In this document: positions 6,201-11,160 of the stretch, in pieces
How positions within the stretch are numbered: the stretch's first letter is position 1
How the letters are laid out: each line of letters begins with the position of its first letter
Source of the DNA: Candidatus Omnitrophota bacterium
GTDB taxonomy: Bacteria > Omnitrophota > Gorgyraeia > S143-82
Direction: 5' to 3'
NCBI GenBank assembly: GCA_027034965.1
Contig: JALVWL010000120.1
Span: 1 to 11,160, forward strand
Length of the DNA: 11,160 nt
Made by a program: the position numbers and the translations under genes
Notes under the pieces: generated by a model
Database searches by the model: none
What the model was told of the DNA's origin: nothing
What the model saw: the letters and a program-made list of their open reading frames with translations, nothing else

Positions 6201-6863
6201 ATGGGAGATGAGCCGAGCGCACCGGGATATATGATGCTCTATGGCCTGCTTATGACGCTCCTAATGACCTTTTTTATCCTACTTACCAGTATGGGAACGC
6301 AGCAGCAGGATAAGAAGATGAATGAGGTAATTACGTCTATTAAGTCGGCCTTTGGTAGCTTTGGAGAGGGAGGAGCTGGTCTCCTGGATGGAGGTGGTTC
6401 AATTGTTGTAAAACCCGATGTCGTGGAGCTCAAGATTATGCAGGTGATAAAGAAACTAAAGATGGAGGACCTCCAGGGAATGGAGATAGTACAGACTCCT
6501 CAAAAGCCAACCCAGCCTGTACGGGTAAAGTATGATCCTCTGGGACGCCTCCATATATCCTTCCCCGAGACATTATTTTTTAAGGATGGCCAGGATATAA
6601 GCGACAAGGCAAAGTCGTTCTTGGAGAAAATGTTGGCATTGTATTTTGATACGCCCTATGGTATAACTATTCTAGGGGTTGCAGGTGGTTTTGACAGGCA
6701 TACCAGTTGGAAAAAGGCCTTTGAGAGGGCGCGGACAGTAATGGATTATCTGCACAAAAATGGGGTGCCTTTTGTACACCTATATCCTGAGGCAAAGACA
6801 TCATCTGATTTAAATAAGGCCGTGCGAGTGGAGATCGTATTGCGGTTAAAGGATATCTTATAA
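6201..6863 (+). CDS. MotB-like protein lacking the ion-binding aspartate (OmpA/MotB family paralogue)
   Basis: The 220-residue protein has MotB architecture: one N-terminal membrane helix (about 8-30), a Gly-rich linker (51-66), and a C-terminal OmpA-like fold (about 112-215, with L-F-F-K-D-G-Q-D-I-S-D-K-A-K and V-R-V-E-I). Aligned to the upstream MotB, its helix G-Y-M-M-L-Y-G-L-L-M-T-L-L-M-T-F-F keeps the T-F-F pattern but has leucine (L16) where MotB has D31. The peptidoglycan motif G-H-T-D-N is G-V-A-G-G (159-163), whereas the later E-R-A-R-T-V arginine region is retained. It should therefore not conduct ions as a normal stator and may bind cell wall poorly. The frame is intact and tightly coupled to fliL (11 bases), so it does not look like a decaying pseudogene. 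A structural or regulatory stator partner is inferred. Start supported by TAGGAGG, 8 bases upstream. Confidence 0.8.
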   Translation: MGDEPSAPGYMMLYGLLMTLLMTFFILLTSMGTQQQDKKMNEVITSIKSAFGSFGEGGAGLLDGGGSIVVKPDVVELKIMQVIKKLKMEDLQGMEIVQTPQKPTQPVRVKYDPLGRLHISFPETLFFKDGQDISDKAKSFLEKMLALYFDTPYGITILGVAGGFDRHTSWKKAFERARTVMDYLHKNGVPFVHLYPEAKTSSDLNKAVRVEIVLRLKDIL

Positions 6864-6874
6864 GGGGGCAGATT

Positions 6875-7366
6875 ATGGCTGATCCAGAAGTAAAGGACGC
6901 CTCTGAGGCGAAAAAGGGACTGAATCCTATCATCTTGATATTAGTGGCAGTGGTATTGTTGGCGGTTGCAGGCGGTGGCTTTTTCTTCTTTGTGGCCTCC
7001 GGTAATAAGGCCCAAGATACGGAGGCCCAAGAGGAAGTCAAGAAGAAAAAAGAGGAGAAACCAAAGGTCTTTTATCAGTTTGAGGACTCCTTTATTGTCA
7101 ATCTGGCGGAGACGAATGCCGAGAGATATTTAAAGGTTACACCTGTATTTGAGGTTGAGTCAGAAGATGTTCAGAACGAGATAACAGAGAAACTGCCCCA
7201 GATAAAAGATATACTGATAACTATATTCTCCAGTAAGACACTGGATGAGGTAACGACTCTGTCAGGAAAGGACAGATTAAAACAGGAGATAATAGATAAG
7301 GTCAATGAGGTTTTGGCAAAGGGAAAGGTTACAAGGGTTTTCTTTTCGGATTTTGTTATTCAGTGA
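6875..7366 (+). CDS. fliL: FliL, stator-associated flagellar basal body protein
   Basis: FliL is a single-pass inner-membrane protein that rings or supports the stator and increases motor torque. The 163-residue sequence has a short charged cytosolic tail, one membrane helix (about 17-41, very hydrophobic with G-G-G-F-F-F-F), and a charged linker rich in Lys and Glu (50-64). The periplasmic FliL domain begins F-E-D-S-F-I-V-N-L-A-E and includes R-Y-L-K-V-T-P-V-F-E. The family-typical ending with I-N/D-K-V-N-E-V-L and V-T-R-V-F-F-S-D-F-V-I-Q is present, so the protein is complete. A GGGGG site lies about 7 bases before the ATG. The gene lies between the motB-like gene and fliM. Its TGA stop is in the same frame as fliM, with 9 bases between. 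Confidence 0.94.
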   Translation: MADPEVKDASEAKKGLNPIILILVAVVLLAVAGGGFFFFVASGNKAQDTEAQEEVKKKKEEKPKVFYQFEDSFIVNLAETNAERYLKVTPVFEVESEDVQNEITEKLPQIKDILITIFSSKTLDEVTTLSGKDRLKQEIIDKVNEVLAKGKVTRVFFSDFVIQ

Positions 7367-7375
7367 GAAGAGGAA

Positions 7376-8251
7376 TTGGTTACCAAGGAAGTAAAAACAT
7401 ATGATTTTAATAAGCCAGAAAAGATTTCAAAGGACCAGTTAAGAAATCTCCAGATACTGCACGAGAATTTTGCCAGAATCGCTACCGTGGAGTGGTCTGC
7501 TATGTTGCGCAGTGTGGTTCAGGTAAGACTTGTCAATGTTTCCCAGGCAGTATTCAATGAAGTCTCTGCCGTATGGTCTGAGTTCTCCTGTATAGGGGTT
7601 CTGGACATAGCTCCATTGACTGGCAATATGGTGGTATTTATCTCCCCTGATTTTATTTTTGCACTGGTTGATAGATTATTAGGCGGTCAGGGGAGAAAAC
7701 CCAATAAGGTTAGGGAGTTTACAGAGCTCGAGCAGATGTTAATACGCAGGTTATTTAATGTACTGCTTCAGGCAGTGCGCGAGACCTGGCATGCCTTGAT
7801 AAAGTTGAATCCAAAAGTTGAAGAGGTGGAGACGAATGCCCAGTTTATTCAGAGCTTTTCCCCGAATGAATCCGTATTGTTATGTGAATATACAGCCCAG
7901 TTTAATGACGTAGAGGGCAAGATAGACACAGTGGTCTCCTTTATTTCCCTGGAGGAGCTTTTGCCAAAACTCAGTGCAGAGCATATGATGAAGATGGGGG
8001 TTAGTGGAGAAGGCAGAATAGGTGAAAAAGGGGTTATGGATATAGAGATGCCATTAATAGCAGGTTTCCCTGGATTTGTCCTTGGCTTGCAGCAGGTGCT
8101 GAGCTTAAAGGAGGGCGATATTATCGATACAAGACTTCCAATACAGGATAAGGTTATGGTTTGGCTAAATAATAAGCCATTATTTAAGGGGAAATTGGGG
8201 CTTTTCGATGATAAGTTAGCTGTTAAGGTGCTGGAGAGAGTTATTTCTTAA
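7376..8251 (+). CDS. fliM: FliM, flagellar switch protein without the N-terminal CheY-binding peptide
   Basis: FliM is the middle C-ring protein, linking FliG to FliN and normally receiving CheY-P. It has the V-K-T-Y-D-F-N-K-P family start, the middle CheC-like domain with L-L-G-G-Q-G (101-106), and a C-terminal SpoA domain (about 215-288) with Q-Q-V-L-S-L-K-E-G-D. Only TTG at 7376 can serve as a start: the in-frame fliL stop lies three codons upstream and no ATG or GTG intervenes. GAGAAGAGGA (7365-7374) covers the ribosome binding site position. At 291 residues it is about 40 shorter than usual, and the missing part is the E-I-D-x-L-L CheY-P docking segment. Whether that reflects different signalling or a motif supplied elsewhere is unknown. 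Confidence 0.94.
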   Translation: MVTKEVKTYDFNKPEKISKDQLRNLQILHENFARIATVEWSAMLRSVVQVRLVNVSQAVFNEVSAVWSEFSCIGVLDIAPLTGNMVVFISPDFIFALVDRLLGGQGRKPNKVREFTELEQMLIRRLFNVLLQAVRETWHALIKLNPKVEEVETNAQFIQSFSPNESVLLCEYTAQFNDVEGKIDTVVSFISLEELLPKLSAEHMMKMGVSGEGRIGEKGVMDIEMPLIAGFPGFVLGLQQVLSLKEGDIIDTRLPIQDKVMVWLNNKPLFKGKLGLFDDKLAVKVLERVIS

Positions 8252-8265
8252 GAAAGGAGAATATT

Positions 8266-8595
8266 ATGGCAGAGGAAGCGCAGAAACCAGATGTCAAGAC
8301 AGCAAATCTGGAAGAGGTAAAGGGCGATGTAGTTACACCTATAAAGAATATAGACCTGCTTATGGATGTGGCCCTGGATGTGGTTATAGAACTTGGCAGG
8401 ACAGTTATGCCATTGAAAGAGGTCCTGAATCTTGGTCCAGGTGCAGTGATAGAGCTGGATAAACTGGCAGGCGATCCAGTCGATATCCTTGTAAACAATA
8501 AGCTCGTTGCAAGGGGAGAAGTAGTTGTTATAGAAGAGAATTTTGGGGTCAGGATTACGGAGATAATAGATACCCAGTCCCTTGCAAGGGATTAG
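8266..8595 (+). CDS. fliN: FliN, flagellar switch protein
   Basis: FliN forms the bottom of the C-ring and helps hold the export ATPase complex. The 109-residue protein has a short variable N-terminus and then one SpoA domain (about 28-102): I-D-L-L-M-D-V-A-L-D-V-V-I-E-L-G-R-T, L-K-E-V-L-N-L-G-P-G, and I-L-V-N-N-K-L-V-A-R-G-E-V-V-V-I. It is the short FliN type with no CheC-like extension, so not FliY, and has no E-I-D-x-L-L motif. AAAGGAG (8253-8259) gives a good ribosome binding site. It lies 14 bases after fliM, as usual. The next gene is fliQ and not fliO or fliP, which is the odd feature here. Confidence 0.95.
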   Translation: MAEEAQKPDVKTANLEEVKGDVVTPIKNIDLLMDVALDVVIELGRTVMPLKEVLNLGPGAVIELDKLAGDPVDILVNNKLVARGEVVVIEENFGVRITEIIDTQSLARD

Positions 8596-8624
8596 TTCTA
8601 GGTATTGTAAAGGAGGTTTTTTCT

Positions 8625-8897
8625 ATGTCTCTGGATCTGGCAGTGGAGTTGTTGAGGCAGGGCCTGTGGGTTGGTTTTTTGATTGCCGGACCCATTCTAA
8701 TAGGGAGTCTGATAATAGGGCTTTTTATTAGCATATTTCAGGCAGTTACGCAGATTCACGAGATGACGATTACCTTTGTGCCAAAGATATTGGTTGCGAT
8801 GGTTATCTTTGCGATATTGCTTCCTTGGTTTTTAAGGGTCTTGGTAAATTTCAGTATAGGTTTATTTACTATGATCCCGGATGTTGTCAATGTTTGA
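8625..8897 (+). CDS. fliQ: FliQ, flagellar export gate subunit
   Basis: FliQ is one of the three small gate proteins (FliP, FliQ, FliR) that form the helical pore of the flagellar type III export apparatus. The 90-residue sequence shows two membrane helices (about 15-37 and 50-75) joined by the family signature F-Q-A-V-T-Q-I-H-E-M-T-I-T-F-V-P-K-I. Length is typical. It has a strong ribosome binding site (AAAGGAGG, 8610-8617). Its 3' end overlaps fliR. It follows fliN after only 29 bases, leaving no room for the fliO-fliP pair that usually precedes it. Confidence 0.96.
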   Translation: MSLDLAVELLRQGLWVGFLIAGPILIGSLIIGLFISIFQAVTQIHEMTITFVPKILVAMVIFAILLPWFLRVLVNFSIGLFTMIPDVVNV

Positions 8898-9666
8898 TCT
8901 GCTGAATTATCCTTTTGCGGTTTTTGTCTATTTTTTTCTGGTATTCTTGCGCATACTTGGTTTCTTTTTCGCTGCTCCTTTCCTCGGGGATAGGGCAATC
9001 CCCTTTCAGATACGTATTATGCTTGCCCTTTTGTTGGCCTTTATTATCTTCCCTTTCCTCAAGGTTCCCTCCCTTCTGGTGAATAGCCTGTTTGTGTTGG
9101 CCTTTTATTCGGCAATGGAGTTTATTTTGGGTCTAACAATTGGGTTTATGATAACCCTTGTCTTTTCAGGCTTCTCTCTTGCTGGACAGGTCGCTGGTTA
9201 TCAGATGGGATTAGCGATTGCAAACGTATTTGACCCTTCCACTATGAACCGGCAGTCGATAGTAAGCTCTCTATTATTCTGGGTGGCAATGATGGTATTT
9301 TTTGTCACCAATATGCACCTGGTTCTGATAAAGGCCATTATAGCGAGTTTTGAGCATATCCCGCTTTTTCTGCAGTTCTCTGTCGATGCCCTAAAGGTTA
9401 TGGACGTTAATCGGATATTTTCAGCCCTATTTGTGGTCAGTGCTCAGATAGGTTCTCCGATAATATTTACACTCTTGTTTGTTATGGTGTCTTTGGGCTT
9501 AATAACTCGACTGATACCCCAGATGAATATCTTTATCGTTGGGATCCCCTTGCAGATTCTGGTCGGATTTCTGGTGCTTATGGCGATGATGCCATTGGTG
9601 GGCAGGCTTTCCTATGTTCTCCTGGTGCATTATATGGATCTGGTTATGGGATTTATGCAGGGATAG
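8881..9666 (+). CDS. fliR: FliR, flagellar export gate subunit
   Basis: FliR is the single-copy component of the FliP-FliQ-FliR export gate. The 261-residue protein is hydrophobic throughout with several membrane helices. It shows family patterns including R-I-L-G-F-F-F-A-A-P-F-L, I-P-F-Q-I-R-I-M-L-A, and A-G-Q-V-A-G-Y-Q-M-G-L-A-I-A-N-V-F-D-P. Length matches the family. Two starts are possible. ATG at 8881 overlaps fliQ by 17 bases, and ATG at 8890 overlaps by 8 and would give the more usual short N-terminus (MFDLLNYP). Neither has a clear ribosome binding site, so translation is probably coupled to termination of fliQ. The stop is 3 bases before flhB. Confidence 0.95.
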   Translation: MLSMFDLLNYPFAVFVYFFLVFLRILGFFFAAPFLGDRAIPFQIRIMLALLLAFIIFPFLKVPSLLVNSLFVLAFYSAMEFILGLTIGFMITLVFSGFSLAGQVAGYQMGLAIANVFDPSTMNRQSIVSSLLFWVAMMVFFVTNMHLVLIKAIIASFEHIPLFLQFSVDALKVMDVNRIFSALFVVSAQIGSPIIFTLLFVMVSLGLITRLIPQMNIFIVGIPLQILVGFLVLMAMMPLVGRLSYVLLVHYMDLVMGFMQG

Positions 9667-9669
9667 GAT

Positions 9670-10731
9670 ATGCCAGAAAATAATGAGGATAGGACAGAGG
9701 CCGCTACCCCGCGTCGTAGGCAACAGGCCAGGGAAAGGGGACAGGTAGCCAGGAGTGCAGACCTGAACGGGGTTTTGATCCTCTTGGGGGCTGTTTTTTT
9801 TCTACGATTTTATTTCCCTGTATTGCTTCGCCAGTTAAAGCTGCTATTCTGGTTGGCCTGGCAGGATTTTTCTATAAAGATAGACGTAGGGATGGTTTAT
9901 CCCTATACAATGAAATTGTTTTTGTATATAATAAAAATGCTGGGCCCGATCTTTTTGATGATGCTTATATTGGGTCTGGCAGTGAATATCCTGCAGGTGG
10001 GGGTATTGTTTACGGGGTATCCTTTGATCCCGAAGTGGGAGCGACTTAATCCCATTGAGGGCGCAAAGAGGTTGTTTTCTACGAGGCTGTTTATTCAGAC
10101 GCTGATAAACCTGTTTAAGGTATTAGTAGTTTCTTGGATTATATATTCTACATTAAAGGGGCAGTTAAAGGACTTTGTCCTTTTGGTGGATACACCACTG
10201 GGACAGAGTGCGGTTTTTTGGGCGAATTTGCTCTATAGGGTAGCTCTTAAGATCCTCTTGTTTTTGTTTGTTCTTGCAGTGATGGATTACGCCTATAACC
10301 GCTGGGAGCACGAAAAGTCTCTGCGGATGACAAAGGAGGAGATAAAGGAAGAGCTCAAACAGATGGAGGGAGACCCTCATATAAAGGCAAGGATAAGGAG
10401 GGTTCAAAGAGAGCTTGCCAAGCAGAGGATGATGAAGGAGGTAGAGACCGCGGATGTCGTGATTACCAACCCTACGCACATAGCCGTGGCAGTGAGGTAT
10501 GAACCAGAAAAGAATGCGGCCCCTGTGGTGGTTGCCAAGGGAATGCGTCTTTTAGCTGAGAGGATAAAGGAGATTGCGTTGGAACACAATGTACCCATAG
10601 TGGAAAATCCAGTGCTTGCACGGGCAATCTATAAGACGGTAGAGGTGGGTGAGGCCATACCAGAGAGCCTTTATAAGGCAGTGGCAGAGGTGCTGGCCTA
10701 TGTGTATAGACTGAAAAACAGGGTAGTGTGA
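9670..10731 (+). CDS. flhB: FlhB, flagellar export switch protein
   Basis: FlhB wraps the export gate and switches substrate class from rod/hook to filament when signalled by FliK. The 353-residue protein has the usual start (E-D-R-T-E-A-A-T-P-R-R-R-Q-Q-A-R-E-R-G-Q-V-A-R-S), four membrane segments in the N-terminal 210 residues, and a charged linker (M-T-K-E-E-I-K-E-E-L-K). The cytosolic domain contains the autocleavage site N-P-T-H at 267-270, followed by the I-A-V-A-V-R-Y pattern. The catalytic asparagine and proline are present, so self-cleavage and switching should be normal. The gene starts 3 bases after fliR and ends 1 base before flhA. Confidence 0.97.
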   Translation: MPENNEDRTEAATPRRRQQARERGQVARSADLNGVLILLGAVFFLRFYFPVLLRQLKLLFWLAWQDFSIKIDVGMVYPYTMKLFLYIIKMLGPIFLMMLILGLAVNILQVGVLFTGYPLIPKWERLNPIEGAKRLFSTRLFIQTLINLFKVLVVSWIIYSTLKGQLKDFVLLVDTPLGQSAVFWANLLYRVALKILLFLFVLAVMDYAYNRWEHEKSLRMTKEEIKEELKQMEGDPHIKARIRRVQRELAKQRMMKEVETADVVITNPTHIAVAVRYEPEKNAAPVVVAKGMRLLAERIKEIALEHNVPIVENPVLARAIYKTVEVGEAIPESLYKAVAEVLAYVYRLKNRVV

Positions 10732-10732
10732 T

Positions 10733-11160
10733 ATGCCTGAGAGGTTGAATGGTTTTTTTAAAAACAGCGATATAATCTTTGCTCTGGCCATTATAGGTAT
10801 GATTATCGTAATGGTCGTGCCACTGCCATTTTTCCTGTTGGATTTATTCCTTACCCTGAATATTTCCCTCTCAGTGATTATCCTGCTGGTTTCCATATAT
10901 ACCAAAGAGGCCCTTGATTTTTCTTCCTTTCCTTCCCTGTTGTTGGTTGCTACTCTGTTTCGTCTTTCCCTGAACGTTGCCTCTACTAGATTGATCCTGT
11001 TGCAGGGAAACGCCTTCGACGGCAAGGTCATAAAGGCCTTTGGGAACTTTGTGGTAGGGGGCAATTATGTAGTGGGCATTGTGGTCTTCTGCATTTTGGT
11101 GGTAATCCAGTTTGTCGTTATTACTAAAGGTGCCCAGAGGATTGCAGAGGTGGCTGCGCG
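10733..11160 (+). CDS. flhA: FlhA, flagellar export apparatus protein (N-terminal part, cut by window end)
   Basis: FlhA forms the nonameric export channel ring that couples proton flow to export. The 142 codons present show the family N-terminus: two membrane helices, then F-P-S-L-L-L-V-A-T-L-F-R-L-S-L-N-V-A-S-T-R-L-I-L, then F-G-N-F-V-V-G-G-N-Y-V-V-G-I-V-V-F. The sequence stops inside the FHIPEP family signature (K-G-A-Q-R-I-A-E-V-A-A-R). The frame is open to the window edge, and about 550 more residues are expected. The ATG lies one base past the flhB stop. It has no separate ribosome binding site of note, so translation is likely coupled to flhB. Confidence 0.96.
   Translation, partial: MPERLNGFFKNSDIIFALAIIGMIIVMVVPLPFFLLDLFLTLNISLSVIILLVSIYTKEALDFSSFPSLLLVATLFRLSLNVASTRLILLQGNAFDGKVIKAFGNFVVGGNYVVGIVVFCILVVIQFVVITKGAQRIAEVAA

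Noticed and set aside
6201..6863. The motB-like gene as a pseudogene
   Set aside because: The frame is complete, codon use is like the neighbours, the ribosome binding site is good and the hydrophobic helix and OmpA-like fold remain; only specific functional residues are changed.
10552..11064. Open frame of 170 codons on the minus strand
   Set aside because: It lies opposite the end of flhB and the start of flhA, both clearly real, and its translation is rich in Arg, Ser and Thr with no family pattern.

Overview
This window is almost entirely one flagellar gene cluster, with every gene on the + strand. In order it holds the C-terminal part of fliK, flgD, a small conserved 'flagellar operon protein', flgE, flbD, motA, motB, a second degenerate motB-like gene, fliL, fliM, fliN, fliQ, fliR, flhB and the first 142 codons of flhA. 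Most junctions are overlaps or gaps of 1 to about 40 bases with purine-rich ribosome binding sites, so this looks like one long transcription unit. It is interrupted by two repeat-filled spacers of 315 and 209 bases.

Organism: the order flgD / small protein / flgE / flbD / motA / motB / fliL / fliM / fliN resembles the arrangement known from spirochaetes, clostridia and several deep-branching or delta-proteobacteria-like lineages, and not the enteric one. Base composition is moderate to slightly AT-rich. The short FliN (not a FliY) and the PomB-like MotB suggest a Gram-negative, polar-type flagellum. I cannot name a genus or phylum from this alone.

Layout: positions 1-3900 encode hook assembly (hook-length control, hook cap, hook). 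Positions 3901-4215 are a non-coding spacer made of low-complexity word repeats in an imperfect palindrome, ending in a short CCGGG-centred element just before flbD. Positions 4216-6863 encode stator functions: FlbD, a PomA/MotP-like MotA, a complete MotB, a second repeat-bearing spacer (5992-6200) with the same CCGGG element, and a MotB-like protein lacking the ion-binding aspartate. Positions 6875-8595 encode FliL and the switch proteins FliM and FliN. Positions 8625-11160 encode the export gate and apparatus (FliQ, FliR, FlhB, FlhA start); fliO and fliP are absent from their usual place between fliN and fliQ.

Working together: FlgD caps the growing hook, FlgE builds it, and FliK with FlhB switches export specificity. 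FliQ, FliR, FlhB and FlhA form most of the export gate. MotA, MotB and FliL drive and support the stator, and FliM and FliN form the C-ring. No wholly new system is evident. The best candidates for novelty are the pseudo-MotB gene, a FliM with no N-terminal CheY-docking peptide, the missing fliOP, and the paired repeat elements just upstream of flbD and of the pseudo-MotB gene.
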